This document shows positions 25,254-34,262 of a DNA stretch of 64,000 nt, piece by piece (position 1 is the first letter of the stretch; every line of letters starts with the position of its first letter). The stretch comes from Dyella_A sp051962475 (GTDB taxonomy: Bacteria > Pseudomonadota > Gammaproteobacteria > Xanthomonadales > Rhodanobacteraceae): NCBI RefSeq assembly GCF_051962475.1, contig NZ_JBQCCF010000034.1, positions 1 through 64,000 on the forward strand, read 5' to 3'. The translations under genes and the position numbers were made by a program. The notes beneath the pieces were generated by a model. It was not told the DNA's origin, searched no databases, and saw only the letters and a program-made list of their open reading frames with translations.

Positions 25254-26234
25254 CTACCAGGCGGCGCCGATCGCCTGCGCCATCGCCAACCCGCTCTGGA
25301 ACGCGCTTTCCACGCGCGCGCCGAGGCACCAGTCCCCGCCCACCCACAGGCGTCCGGACGCATCGGCGAGCATCGGCTGACCGAGTGGCCGCGTGGTCAT
25401 CGCGTAACGCCAGCGATGGGCCTGGGCGAAGGCGATCGGCGGCAGTGCCACGCCCGTCCGTTCGGCCAGGGCCGACAGCATCAACGTCAGGACTTCGTCC
25501 GGCGCGTCCTCCAGATGCGCGGCGCTCCATTCCGGCGCGGCGTGGACGAGCCAGCGGTCGCGGTGGCCCACGAGTCCGCCGCGGCTGGATTGCCGGGCGA
25601 TCCAGGCGATCGGGCCCGCGTCGAAGCGTGCCGCCTCGAACGACACGTCCAACGGCGCGTCGAAGGCGAGCATCGCCGCCCAGCAGGGTGCGATGTCGAC
25701 GTGCTCCAGCGCATCAGTCAGCGGCGACACGCCAGCCAGCAGCGCGCGGGCCTGCGGGGCGGGCGCAGTGACGACGACGGCATCGAAGTGTTCGGCATGA
25801 TCCTGTTCGGCCAGCTGCAGCTCCCACTGACCGGCGTGCCGGCGTAGCGCGCTTACGGTGGAACGCAGGCGAATATCCGGCGCGTCGGCCAGCGGCCGGA
25901 CCAGCGCACTCATGCCGGAGGCTCCGATCCACCAGGTGTGCGCCGGCCGCGGAGCCTGCTCGGGCAGGCGCGGCGACCACGCGACGGCCGCGCCGGCTTG
26001 CTGCAGGTTTGCCAGCAGATCGACAAAGGCCGGATCACGAGCCGTCACGAACTGCGCGCCGTGGTCGTAGGCATCGCCATGGTCGGTGCGGCGCGTGGCG
26101 AGGCGCCCGCCGATGCCGCGGCTCTTCTCGAAGATCACCGGCGACAGGCCCCGCTGGCGCAGCTGGTACGCGCAGGTGAGGCCGGCTGTGCCGGCACCGA
26201 TAATGGCGATGCGGGGAGATGCGTGGTCGGACAT
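25254..26234 (-). CDS. FAD-dependent oxidoreductase, renalase-like
   Basis: 326 aa. N-terminal dinucleotide fold IAIIGAGTAGLTCAYQL with GxGxxG (residues 13-18), followed by the amine-oxidase-type FEKSRGIGGRLATRR and DHGAQFVTARD segments, and a C-terminal FAD-contact motif LWVGGDWCLGARVESAFQSGLAMA. The architecture is that of renalase-like NAD(P)/FAD oxidoreductases. Substrate unknown. Convergent with mfd (29 bp apart); 273 bp of non-coding sequence separate its start from egtD. Confidence 0.82.
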   Translation of the reverse strand: MSDHASPRIAIIGAGTAGLTCAYQLRQRGLSPVIFEKSRGIGGRLATRRTDHGDAYDHGAQFVTARDPAFVDLLANLQQAGAAVAWSPRLPEQAPRPAHTWWIGASGMSALVRPLADAPDIRLRSTVSALRRHAGQWELQLAEQDHAEHFDAVVVTAPAPQARALLAGVSPLTDALEHVDIAPCWAAMLAFDAPLDVSFEAARFDAGPIAWIARQSSRGGLVGHRDRWLVHAAPEWSAAHLEDAPDEVLTLMLSALAERTGVALPPIAFAQAHRWRYAMTTRPLGQPMLADASGRLWVGGDWCLGARVESAFQSGLAMAQAIGAAW

Positions 26235-26507
26235 GCGACAGGCCAGGGAATGACAGGCGAGTGTGGCACCGCCGTCATGGGGCGGGAATGCGGCCAGACG
26301 TTGCAGGGGCGGGACGGAATGAGCTGTCGCTGCGCGCGGACGATCGATGCCCTACACCGCGTGCAGCCGGACCATGCGCCCAAGATGCCTGTCGTCGGAA
26401 ACGAGCCGGCACTTCGCGCCGCGCATCCCGTGCGGCGTCGGACTGCGTCCGCCGCCGGCCCTCAGCGGCCGGCCGTCACGTGGTCGAGGCAAACGTTTGC
26501 GGCACCG
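26235..26507. other. Intergenic region before the FAD gene
   Basis: 273 bp without a supportable gene between two minus-strand genes. It holds the perfect palindrome GCAAACGTTTGC (26489-26500) near the egtD stop and presumably the promoter of the FAD oxidoreductase, though no clear -35/-10 pair is visible. Confidence 0.6.
26489..26500. promoter_or_regulatory. PurR/LacI-type palindrome
   Basis: GCAAACGTTTGC, 12-bp perfect palindrome, identical to the core of the E. coli PurR box and typical of LacI-family operators. It lies 7 bp past the egtD stop and about 255 bp upstream of the FAD oxidoreductase start. Whether a LacI-type protein uses it here is unknown. Confidence 0.35.
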
Positions 26508-27491
26508 TCAGCTGGTTGCGCCCGCGCGCACCAGATATTGCACGCTGAACATCTCTTCGGGATCGAGCCACACGTTGCGCACTTCCAGGCCCGCCCGATG
26601 GGCCAGTGCGGCGAAATCTTCGAGCGAGTACTTGCAGCTGTATTCCACCTGCATCGCCTCCCCCTCACGGAAACGCACCAGCTGGCGGCCGACGCTGACG
26701 CTCTGCTCGGCGGTGGACACGATGTGCGTTTCGATGCGCCCAGCCATCGGGTTGTAGCGCGCGCGATGGCGGAAGCGGCCGAGATTGAAATCGCTGCCGG
26801 TGGCGCGGTTCACGTGGGCCAGCATGTTGAGAGTGAATTCGGCGGTGACGCCCGCCGCGTCGTTGTACGCCGCCTCCAGCACGGCGACATCCTTCTTGAG
26901 GTCGACACCGATCAGGATGCCGCCGCGCTCCCCCATTTCGCCACGCATCTTGCGCAGCAGCGTGGCCGCTTCGGCGGCATCGAAGTTGCCGATGGTGGAG
27001 CCGGGGAAATAGATCACCGTGCGCCGCGCACCGCGCGGCGAGACCGGCAGGCGCAGGCCCTTGGTGAAGTCCGCGCACAGGGGCTGCACCGGCACCTGCG
27101 GGAACCGGGCGGTGAGGCGCTGCACACTCTGGCGCAGCGGCTCGGGCGATATCTCCACCGGTACGTAGGCCACCGGCGCGGCGAGATGCTGCAGCAGGAT
27201 GTCGGTCTTGATCGCGTGGCCGCTGCCGTATTCGACGAGGCGCACGTCCGGCCCCAGCGCCTGCGCGATCTGCGAGCCGTGCGACTGCATCAGCGCGATC
27301 TCGCAGCGGGTGAGGTAGTACTCCGGCTGCTCGCAGATTTGCTCGAACAGGTGCGAGCCGCGCTCGTCGTAGAACAGCCACGAAGGCAGCCGCTTGGGGC
27401 TGGCGCGCAGGCCGCGCTGGACGATCTCCAGCACGAGGTTGTCCGGCGGGCGACGGTCGTCGTCGCGAAGATCCGCTACTTGTGAATTCAT
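26508..27491 (-). CDS. egtD: L-histidine N-alpha-methyltransferase (ergothioneine)
   Basis: 327 aa. EgtD trimethylates histidine to hercynine with SAM, the first step of ergothioneine synthesis. Motifs: PKRLPSWLFYDERGSHLFEQIC, the cofactor strand LVEYGSGHAIKTDILLQ (about residues 83-99), PVEISPE, FPGSTIGNF and the C-terminal histidine-site region RHRARYNPMAGRIETHIVS. The ATG overlaps the egtB stop by four bases (ATGA), so the two are translationally coupled. Only egtB and egtD are present; egtA, C and E are not nearby. Confidence 0.93.
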   Translation of the reverse strand: MNSQVADLRDDDRRPPDNLVLEIVQRGLRASPKRLPSWLFYDERGSHLFEQICEQPEYYLTRCEIALMQSHGSQIAQALGPDVRLVEYGSGHAIKTDILLQHLAAPVAYVPVEISPEPLRQSVQRLTARFPQVPVQPLCADFTKGLRLPVSPRGARRTVIYFPGSTIGNFDAAEAATLLRKMRGEMGERGGILIGVDLKKDVAVLEAAYNDAAGVTAEFTLNMLAHVNRATGSDFNLGRFRHRARYNPMAGRIETHIVSTAEQSVSVGRQLVRFREGEAMQVEYSCKYSLEDFAALAHRAGLEVRNVWLDPEEMFSVQYLVRAGATS

Positions 27492-28738
27492 CGATCGTGT
27501 CCCAGTCGAATCCCTGCGAACTGCCAGCGGGCGTGAGGTGGAAAGAAGTTGCGGTAGCTTGCCCGCACGTGGTCGCACGGCGTGACACAGCTGCCGCCGC
27601 GTAGCACCCACTGCCCGTTCATGAATTTGCCGTTGTACTCGCCCAGCGAGCCGGGCAGCGGCTGGAAACCGGGGTAGCTGACGTAGGGCGAGGCGGTCCA
27701 CTCCCACACGTCGCCGAACATCTGCAGCAGCCCCTCGTCGCCCGATGCCGGCTGCGGATGCAGATGGCCGCTGTCCTGCAAATTTCCCCGCACCGGCAAG
27801 GCCGCAGCGGCCGATTCCCACTCGGCCTCGGTCGGCAGACGCGCACCGGCCCAGCGGGCGAAGGCGTCGGCTTCGAAATAGCTCAGATGGCATACCGGCG
27901 AGGCCGGGTCGAGCGCGGTCACGCCGTGCAGGGTGAATTCGCTGGCCAGGCCCGGCTGCCAATAGATCGGCTTTTCCCAGCCTTCCGCCTGCACCGTGGC
28001 CCAGCCGTCGGAGAGCCAGAGGCCCGGTTCGCGATAGCCGCCGTCGTGCACGAAGGCGAGGTACTCGGCGTTGGTCACCAGGCGATGGGCCAGTGCGTGC
28101 GGCTGCAGCAGGGCGCGGTGGCGCGGCGTCTCGTTGTCGAAAGTGAAACCGCCACCGGCATGGCCGATCTCGACGATGCCCTCGCGCCCCGTCACCCAGC
28201 GCATCGGCGCGGCAGGCGCCGCTGCCGGGCCGCGCGAAGGCTCGCCGTACGCGGGCAGCAGCGGGTTGCACCACAGCGCGTGCTTGATATCGGTGAGCAG
28301 CAGCTCCTGATGCTGTTGTTCGTGGTTCAAGCCCAGCTCCACCAGCGTGGCAAGTTCCGGATCGTCGCCGGTCGAGAGCTGTTCGCTCACCGCCTCGTCG
28401 ACGTAACGTCGGTAATCGAGCACCTCGGCCAGCGAGGGGCGCGACAGCAGGCCGCGACGTGGCCGGGCATGCATGGGCCCGACCGACTGGTAGTAGGAAT
28501 TGAACAGCACCATCCACTCGGGCCGCCGCGGGGCGTGGCCGGGACGACGCGACAGCACGAACTGCTCGAAGAACCAGGTGGTGTGGGCGAGGTGCCATTT
28601 GCCCGGACTGGCATCGGGCATCGACTGCACCATCATGTCTTCAGCGCTCAGCGGTGCGCTGAGCGATACCGTGCGCTGTCGGACGGCCTGGAAGCGCGGT
28701 AGGAGATCGGCCGCGATGGCCATGGGAGCTACGTTCAC
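27488..28738 (-). CDS. egtB: Hercynine oxygenase (ergothioneine)
   Basis: 416 aa. EgtB is a non-heme iron sulfoxide synthase joining hercynine and a thiol. The N-terminal DinB-like domain supplies the iron ligands: His52 in KWHLAHTTWFF and the HxxxHxE motif with His139 and His143 (NHEQQHQELL). The C-terminal formylglycine-generating-enzyme-like domain (about 190-416) shows RLPTEAEWESAA, MFGDVWEWTASPY and VLRGGSCVTP. First gene of the egtB-egtD pair. Thiol donor (cysteine or gamma-glutamylcysteine) cannot be read from sequence. Confidence 0.92.
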   Translation of the reverse strand: MNVAPMAIAADLLPRFQAVRQRTVSLSAPLSAEDMMVQSMPDASPGKWHLAHTTWFFEQFVLSRRPGHAPRRPEWMVLFNSYYQSVGPMHARPRRGLLSRPSLAEVLDYRRYVDEAVSEQLSTGDDPELATLVELGLNHEQQHQELLLTDIKHALWCNPLLPAYGEPSRGPAAAPAAPMRWVTGREGIVEIGHAGGGFTFDNETPRHRALLQPHALAHRLVTNAEYLAFVHDGGYREPGLWLSDGWATVQAEGWEKPIYWQPGLASEFTLHGVTALDPASPVCHLSYFEADAFARWAGARLPTEAEWESAAAALPVRGNLQDSGHLHPQPASGDEGLLQMFGDVWEWTASPYVSYPGFQPLPGSLGEYNGKFMNGQWVLRGGSCVTPCDHVRASYRNFFPPHARWQFAGIRLGHDR

Positions 28739-28951
28739 GCGGCGCCCCCGGAAAATGACGACAGCAGATCCATCATGGGGCGGCGAGAGCGCGCGAGCAT
28801 GCGAAGGGCTGGTAACGGGAACAGCGTCCGATGTTGCCGCAGCATTCGTTCAGATCCTGTGATACGCCGATGGCAGATAGTGATTCCAGGCCAGCTGTGC
28901 AAGGTCCCGGCCGCGCTCGCCGGATCCAACAACCCGATGACGAGGTGAACC

Positions 28952-29395
28952 ATGAAAGTGCCCGTTTCCGCCCTGCTGCTGTCCCTGTTGGTGACCGCCG
29001 CCGCGGCCAGCGCCGCCACGGCCCCACAGGCACGCACGCCGATCAAGCCGATCGGCGACTGCATTCGCATTGATCAGATCAACGAGTGGCACATCGTCGA
29101 CAATCGCACCGCCACCGTCCGCACCGGGCCGAAGCGTTATCGCGTCAACCTGCAGAGCGACTGCCCGCGGCTGGGCCTGGGGCCGGCAGGCCTGATCTTC
29201 CGGCCCAACCCGTCCAACCAGGCCCTGGGCGACAGCCGCATCTGCGGCGAAGTCGGCGAGACGGTGCGCTCGCACGAGCAGCCGCCGTGCGCGATCCAGT
29301 CGGTGCAGATCATCGATAAGGCCGAGTTCGATCGCCTGTCGGCCAAGGCACGGCGCAGCGGCAGCGCGGCCGACCAGCCCACGCGCAAGCCCTGA
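28952..29395 (+). CDS. Exported DUF6491-family protein
   Basis: 147 aa. Signal peptide MKVPVSALLLSLLVTAAAASA, then a small domain with CIRIDQINEWHIVDNRTATVRTG, VNLQSDCPRLGL and a disulfide-capable set of four cysteines (about residues 35, 70, 95 and 113). This pattern fits DUF6491, common in Xanthomonadales and Caulobacterales; function unknown. Ribosome site GAGGTGA 6 bases before ATG. A strong terminator follows at 29418-29453. Confidence 0.75.
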   Translation: MKVPVSALLLSLLVTAAAASAATAPQARTPIKPIGDCIRIDQINEWHIVDNRTATVRTGPKRYRVNLQSDCPRLGLGPAGLIFRPNPSNQALGDSRICGEVGETVRSHEQPPCAIQSVQIIDKAEFDRLSAKARRSGSAADQPTRKP

Positions 29396-29417
29396 GCTTT
29401 CGGCGGCGCCTGCGTGC

Positions 29418-29453
29418 AAAGAAAAAGCCCGGTCTGTGCCGGGCTTTTTCTTT
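29418..29453. terminator. Bidirectional intrinsic terminator
   Basis: AAAGAAAAAGCCCGG-TCTGTG-CCGGGCTTTTTCTTT: a GC stem with A-rich and T-rich flanks, so it works in both directions between the convergent genes ending at 29395 and 29471. Confidence 0.92.
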
Positions 29454-29470
29454 GGAATCGTTCGCCGCGA

Positions 29471-29881
29471 TCAGTCGCCGTAGTAGCCGTCGTCGCGCAC
29501 GTAGCGGGTGGGGTAGCCGTCGTCGTAGACCACGGTGCGCGTTTCCACCACGCGGCGCTCCACGACTGGGCGATCTTCGTAGATCACCGTGCGCGGGCGG
29601 GCGTAGACCACCGGGCGGTCGTAATAGACCGGGCGCGGATTGACCGCCGCATCGACCAGACCCACCACCGCACCGGCAACGATCGCACCGGCGATCCAGC
29701 GTCCGCCACTCCAGTAGCCACCGTGGTGGTAACCGCCGTGGTAACCGCCGTAGTAGCCACCGCCGTGATAACCACGATAGCCGCCATGATGACCCCAGCC
29801 CCCGGCAGTCGCGCTGAGTGGTAACGAGAGCGCCGAGGCCGTCATCAGGGCGAGTGCTGCGATCTTGCCTTTGCTGTTCAT
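29471..29881 (-). CDS. Exported Gly/His/Tyr-rich protein
   Basis: 136 aa from the ATG at 29881 (AGGTGG upstream); an in-frame ATG at 29893 is weaker. Signal peptide ending near SATAGG, then a low-complexity block of HHGGYRGYHGGGYYGG-type repeats (about residues 29-57), a hydrophobic glycine-rich helix (WIAGAIVAGAVVGLVDAAV) and a charged Tyr/Arg/Val-rich tail. Function unknown. The His/Gly/Tyr block may bind metal or surface material; the helix resembles glycine-zipper inserts. Confidence 0.7.
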   Translation of the reverse strand: MNSKGKIAALALMTASALSLPLSATAGGWGHHGGYRGYHGGGYYGGYHGGYHHGGYWSGGRWIAGAIVAGAVVGLVDAAVNPRPVYYDRPVVYARPRTVIYEDRPVVERRVVETRTVVYDDGYPTRYVRDDGYYGD

Positions 29882-29952
29882 GCGGGTCACCACCTGTGTG
29901 CGTCTATGCGTGGTGAATGCTCGGCTTCACCGACTTAATGCGCACTGAAACC

Positions 29953-32142
29953 TTACCGACGTTTGATCCTGGCGGTATCCCACGGGTTCACGTCGCTCGC
30001 TACCGCATGCGGACGCAGCAGCCAGCAGCCGTGGATGTCGGCGCGGCGCGCGAAATCGAACGGGATGCTGGGGGCGGTCCAGTCCTCGATGGTGAATCGT
30101 TCTTCCAGCGCCGCACGATCCAGCGCGAAGCGGCGGAAGTTGTTGGAGAACACGATCACGCCGTCGTTCGCCAGCCGGTCACCGCAGGCCATGAGCAGGG
30201 CGAGGTGATCGCGCTGTACGTCGAAATCCTCGGCGCGCTTGGAGTTGGAGAAGGTCGGTGGATCGACGTAGATCACCCCGTAGCGATCGCGCTCGCCGCG
30301 CAGGAACTCCATGGCGTCGGCCTGGATCAGCTTGTGCATGCTGCCGGTGAAGCCGTTCAGCGCGAGGTTGCGCGAGGCCCAGTCGAGATACGTGGCCGAC
30401 AGATCCACGCTGGTGGTGTCGCGCGCGCCGCCGGCCGCCGCGTAGACGCTGGCGGTGGCGGTGTAGGCGAACAGGTTGAGGAAACGCCGGCCCTTGGCCA
30501 GCTCGCGCAACCGCGCGCGCACCAGCCGGTGGTCGATGAACAGGCCGGTGTCGAGGTAGTCGGTGAGGTTGACCAGGAACTTCAGGCCGCCCTCCTCCAC
30601 CTCGACGAATTCGCCGCGCTGGTCGAACTGGCCGTACTTGGAACCGCCCTTGCCGCGCTCGCGCGTCTTCAGCGCGATGCGCTCGCGCGGCAGGCCGAAC
30701 ACCTCGCCCGCCACGCGGGTGATCTCGCGCATGCGCGTGCGCGCCGTCTCCACTGGGATCTCCACCGGCGCGCGGTATTCCTGGATGTGCAGCCAGGTGT
30801 CTCCCGCCGCGTTGGCGTAGACGTCGATGGCGGCGGCGTACTCGGGCAGGTCCTGGTCATAGGCGCGCCAGCAGTGGATGCCCTCGCGCTGCAGCCGCTT
30901 GCGCAGGTGTTTGAGGTTCTTTTCCAGCCGGTTCTTCAGCATCTGCGCGCCGGGCGACAGCGGCTTGGACTCGTGCGGCATCGCCTCGCGCGCGTGCAGC
31001 TCGAAGATCAGCAGCACGGTTTCCAGCGCGCCGTTGTAGAGCGTGTATTTCTTTTCGGCGCGCAGCGGCATGGCGCGGCCCAGCTCCACGTCGCCGGCCA
31101 GCACAGCGGCGCGCCAGCCGGTGAAGCGGGCACGCAGCGTTTCGCCCAGCGCGCGATACAGCGGCGGCATCTGCTCGCGCTCGCCCAGGCGCTCGCCGTA
31201 GGGAGGATTGGTGATCACCAGGCCGCGCGGCACGCCCGGCGGCGGCGCCACGTGCAGGGCGTCGTGGCGATCCAGCGTGAAGAAGCCGGCGACGCCCGCT
31301 TCCTGTGCGTTGCGCTTGGCGGTCTGCACCATGCGCGGGTCCGAATCGGAACCGAAGAAGCACGAGCGCAGCGCGCGCAGGCCGGCCTCGGCGCGCTGCG
31401 TGGCCTCCTCGTGCAGGCGCTTCCACAGCGCGATGTCGTGCTGCGCCCAGCCGAGAAAGCCGAAGTATTCGCGGTGCAGGCCCGGCGCCACGTCGGCGGC
31501 CATCCAGGCGCCTTCGATGAGCAGCGTGCCGGAGCCGCACATCGGGTCGAGCAGCGCGCCGCCCTCGGCGTAGATCTGCGGCCAGCCCGCGCGCAGCAGC
31601 ATCGCGGCGGCGAGGTTTTCCTTCAGCGGCGCCTCGCCCTGCAGCTCGCGCCAGCCGCGGCGATGCAGCGGGCTGCCGGAGAGATCCAGCGACAGCGTGG
31701 CGCGATCGCGGCGCAGGCGCACGTTGATGCGCACGTCCGGCTCGTCGGTATCCACGCTGGGACGCTCGCCGTCGCGCTGGCGGAACTGGTCGACCACGGC
31801 ATCCTTCACCCGCTGGGCGAGGTACTGGCTGTGGGTGAGCTTGCTCAGCGTGGTGTGCGCGTCCACCGCCAGCGTGGCGTGGCTGGCGAGATGGGTCGAC
31901 CAGTCGATCGATTGCACGCCGGCATACAGCGCCTCGTCGGTCGCCGCGTCGAACTCGCCCAGCGGCAGCAGCACGCGGCTGGCCAGCCGCGACCACAGGC
32001 AGGCGCGGTAGGCGGTTTCCAGCGTGCCGGAAAAGTGCACACCGGCGACCGTCTCGCGCACGTCTTGTGCACCGAGCGCGGCCAGTTCGTCCTTGAGCAG
32101 GTATTCCAGGCCCTTGGGGCAGCTGGAGAAGAAAGCCGTCAT
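29953..32142 (-). CDS. rlmKL: Bifunctional 23S rRNA methyltransferase
   Basis: 729 aa. The N-terminal half (RlmL) makes m2G2445 and the C-terminal half (RlmK) m7G2069 in 23S rRNA. Visible are the THUMP domain (about 50-155), first SAM domain with LLDPMCGSGTLLIEGA (about 190-205) and NPPYGERLG, and the second with FLNLFAYTATASVYAAAGG and the VDPPTFSNSKR motif. Length agrees with the fused family form. The ATG overlaps the upstream hydrolase stop by four bases (ATGA), so both genes form one operon. Confidence 0.95.
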   Translation of the reverse strand: MTAFFSSCPKGLEYLLKDELAALGAQDVRETVAGVHFSGTLETAYRACLWSRLASRVLLPLGEFDAATDEALYAGVQSIDWSTHLASHATLAVDAHTTLSKLTHSQYLAQRVKDAVVDQFRQRDGERPSVDTDEPDVRINVRLRRDRATLSLDLSGSPLHRRGWRELQGEAPLKENLAAAMLLRAGWPQIYAEGGALLDPMCGSGTLLIEGAWMAADVAPGLHREYFGFLGWAQHDIALWKRLHEEATQRAEAGLRALRSCFFGSDSDPRMVQTAKRNAQEAGVAGFFTLDRHDALHVAPPPGVPRGLVITNPPYGERLGEREQMPPLYRALGETLRARFTGWRAAVLAGDVELGRAMPLRAEKKYTLYNGALETVLLIFELHAREAMPHESKPLSPGAQMLKNRLEKNLKHLRKRLQREGIHCWRAYDQDLPEYAAAIDVYANAAGDTWLHIQEYRAPVEIPVETARTRMREITRVAGEVFGLPRERIALKTRERGKGGSKYGQFDQRGEFVEVEEGGLKFLVNLTDYLDTGLFIDHRLVRARLRELAKGRRFLNLFAYTATASVYAAAGGARDTTSVDLSATYLDWASRNLALNGFTGSMHKLIQADAMEFLRGERDRYGVIYVDPPTFSNSKRAEDFDVQRDHLALLMACGDRLANDGVIVFSNNFRRFALDRAALEERFTIEDWTAPSIPFDFARRADIHGCWLLRPHAVASDVNPWDTARIKRR

Positions 32143-32666
32143 GCGCGCGCCGCCAGCTGGTCGAGGAACAGCCGGAACTGGCCGACGATGGCGTCGACGC
32201 TGGCGCCCAGGCGATGGTCGTCGTCGAGGATCAGCAGCGGCAGTTGGCGTCGGGCGGCGAAGGTGTACATGTCGTCCAGCGGGCACAGCTCGTCGCGCCA
32301 GCCGTGAATCAGCACGGTGGGCACGTCGGGGGTGACGTCGAAATCGACCTCGCAGCCGGGGATGCTCTCCGGCGTCGCCAGCAGGAACAGGCCGGCGACC
32401 GGGTGCTCCAGCGAGGCCAGCCCGGAGACGAACGCGCCCATGCTCGAACCCACCAGCACCGGCGGCGCCGGCTGCGCCTCGATCGCGGCACGCAGGCGGG
32501 CCAGCCGGGCTGGCACGGAACCGGCGTAGCCGAGCGCGTCGTCCTCGCGGTAATCGGGGCGCAGCGTGGTCCAGCCCAGCGATTCGGCGAGCGCGGCCAG
32601 CGCGCTGACCTTGGTGGCGTCGGGGCCGGAATCGGAACCGTGCGAGAGGATGATCGGGCTGCGCAT
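32139..32666 (-). CDS. Small alpha/beta hydrolase, RBBP9/YdeN-like
   Basis: 175 aa from the ATG at 32666 (AGGAG 6 bases upstream). Short alpha/beta hydrolase: ILSHGSDSGPDATKVSALA at the N-terminus, nucleophile elbow GSSMGAF (Ser about residue 75), acid in HGWRDELCP, catalytic His in DDDHRLG. Resembles predicted KANL3/Tex30-type esterases. Translationally coupled to rlmKL; there is no evident metabolic link. Confidence 0.8.
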   Translation of the reverse strand: MRSPIILSHGSDSGPDATKVSALAALAESLGWTTLRPDYREDDALGYAGSVPARLARLRAAIEAQPAPPVLVGSSMGAFVSGLASLEHPVAGLFLLATPESIPGCEVDFDVTPDVPTVLIHGWRDELCPLDDMYTFAARRQLPLLILDDDHRLGASVDAIVGQFRLFLDQLAARA

Positions 32667-32726
32667 GGCGGCTCCTGGGCGGGGCGGGCCGTCCATGATA
32701 CCCGGCGCCGTGCGAGACTTTCGCCC

Positions 32727-33284
32727 ATGCCGCCACTGATCCACGACCATCCCCTGCCCTACGTCGACCGCCTTGCCGCACGCCCGGCCGACGCGGTGAC
32801 CCTGGCGGTGATCCACTGCACCGAGCTGCCGGACCTCGCCACCGCGCGCGAATACGGCGAACGGGTGCAGCACGAGAGTGGCACCGGCAACAGCGGGCAT
32901 TACTACATCGACCGCGACGGCCGCATCGAGCGCTACGTGCCCGGCACCCGCGTGGCGCACCACGTGCGCGGCTGCAACCCGCATTCCATCGGCATCGAGC
33001 TGGTGAACCTGGGGCGCTACCCGCACTGGTGGGATTCACGCCAGCAGACGATGACCGAGCCGTACCCGGACGTGCAGATCGCCGCGCTGGTGGACCTGCT
33101 GGCCCAGCTGCGGCGCGAGTTTCCGGCGCTGCGGGAAATCGCCGGGCACGAGGACCTGGACACCGCGCGGATGCCCGCCAGCGACGATCCCTCGCTGGAA
33201 GTGGCGCGTAAGCTGGATCCGGGGCCGCTGTTTCCATGGGAAGCGGTGCTGGCCAGGTGCGGGTTGCGGCGAATTCGCGCCTGA
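32727..33284 (+). CDS. N-acetylmuramoyl-L-alanine amidase, AmpD-type
   Basis: 185 aa, no signal peptide, so cytosolic. Amidase_2 fold: VTLAVIHCTELPD (first zinc His), GNSGHYYIDRDGRIERYVPGTRVAHHVRG, NPHSIGIELVNLGRYPHW (catalytic Glu and substrate site) and IAGHEDLDTARMPASDDPS (further zinc ligands His and Asp region). AmpD-type enzymes remove peptides from anhydro-muropeptides in cell-wall recycling. Divergent from the hydrolase-rlmKL operon, with 60 bp between starts. Confidence 0.82.
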   Translation: MPPLIHDHPLPYVDRLAARPADAVTLAVIHCTELPDLATAREYGERVQHESGTGNSGHYYIDRDGRIERYVPGTRVAHHVRGCNPHSIGIELVNLGRYPHWWDSRQQTMTEPYPDVQIAALVDLLAQLRREFPALREIAGHEDLDTARMPASDDPSLEVARKLDPGPLFPWEAVLARCGLRRIRA

Positions 33285-33337
33285 CGAGTCGCTGCCGGCG
33301 TCGGGCACTCGCCAGAATGTCCATCACCCGGCCCCGC

Positions 33338-33343
33338 TATAAT
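33338..33343 (+). promoter_or_regulatory. Consensus -10 box before tesB
   Basis: TATAAT exactly, 34 bp before the tesB ATG in otherwise GC-rich sequence. No good -35 lies 16-18 bp upstream, so an activator or extended element may compensate. Confidence 0.4.
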
Positions 33344-33376
33344 CGCCGGCTCACTTCATCACCTATCGAGCAGCCC

Positions 33377-34243
33377 ATGCGCGAGGAACACGTCCAGGAA
33401 CTGGTCGACCTGCTGGACCTGGAGCGGCTGGAAGACAACCTGTTCCGCGGCCAGAGCCGCGACATCGGCACGCGTTTCGTGTTCGGTGGCCAGGTGCTCG
33501 GGCAGGCGCTGTCCGCCGCACAGCGCACGGTGGACCCGCGCCGCGAGGCGCATTCGCTGCACGCCTACTTCCTGCGCGCCGGCGACATCGACGCACCGAT
33601 CGTCTACAGCGTGGAGCGCACCCGCGACGGCGGCACGTTTTCCTCGCGCCGGGTGGTGGCGATCCAGCACGGCCAGCCGATCCTCAACGGCTCGATCTCG
33701 TTCCAGGAGCCGGAAAAGGGCTTCGAGCACCAGACCTCGATGCCCGAAGTACCGGCACCGGACGACGTGGAGCCGATGCGCCACCTGTCGCCCGAGGAGC
33801 TCGCCCGCCTGCCGGTGAAGCTGCAACGCTGGTTGGGCATCGACGGCCCGTTCGAGTTCCGCCAAGTGTGGCCGCGCGACGATCTGCACCCGGTCAAGCG
33901 CCCACCGATCCAGCACATCTGGTTCCGCCTCACCGCGCCGATCAGCGACTCGGCGATCCTGCACCGCGCCCTGCTGGCCTACGCCTCGGACTTCCACCTG
34001 ATCGGTACCGCCACGCTGCCGCACGGCATCTCGTACATGACCCACAACGTGCAGATGGCCAGCCTGGATCACGCGCTGTGGTTCCACCGCCCGTTCCGCG
34101 TGGACGAATGGCTGCTGTACTCGTTCGACAGCCCCACCGCGCAGGGTTCGCGCGGCCTGGCGCGCGGGCAGATCTTCAGCCGCGACGGCCGCCTCGTTGC
34201 CTCCACCGCGCAGGAAGGCCTGATCCGCCTGCGCGACAGCTGA
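33377..34243 (+). CDS. tesB: Acyl-CoA thioesterase II
   Basis: 288 aa, double hot-dog fold. TesB cleaves medium- and long-chain acyl-CoA. Family signatures: LERLEDNLFRGQSRDIGTRFVFGGQVLGQAL in the first hot-dog and YASDFHLIGTATLPHG, ASLDHALWFHRPFRVDEWLLY in the second, with the Asp of YASDF and Thr/Gln positions of the catalytic site present. The ATG at 33377 matches the family N-terminus. A 20-bp gap leads to the next gene, so the two may be co-transcribed. Confidence 0.93.
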   Translation: MREEHVQELVDLLDLERLEDNLFRGQSRDIGTRFVFGGQVLGQALSAAQRTVDPRREAHSLHAYFLRAGDIDAPIVYSVERTRDGGTFSSRRVVAIQHGQPILNGSISFQEPEKGFEHQTSMPEVPAPDDVEPMRHLSPEELARLPVKLQRWLGIDGPFEFRQVWPRDDLHPVKRPPIQHIWFRLTAPISDSAILHRALLAYASDFHLIGTATLPHGISYMTHNVQMASLDHALWFHRPFRVDEWLLYSFDSPTAQGSRGLARGQIFSRDGRLVASTAQEGLIRLRDS

Positions 34244-34262
34244 TCACCGACGGACCCGCACC

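Noticed and set aside
21526..25530. 1334-codon open frame on the minus strand
   Set aside because: Antisense shadow of mfd caused by high GC; no motifs, and mfd on the plus strand is unmistakable.
26219..26548. 109-codon frame in the gap before egtD
   Set aside because: Overlaps the 3' end of egtD and the start of the FAD gene; composition is typical of GC-driven chance frames.
29917..32307. 796-codon open frame on the plus strand
   Set aside because: Antisense shadow of rlmKL with no recognisable domain.
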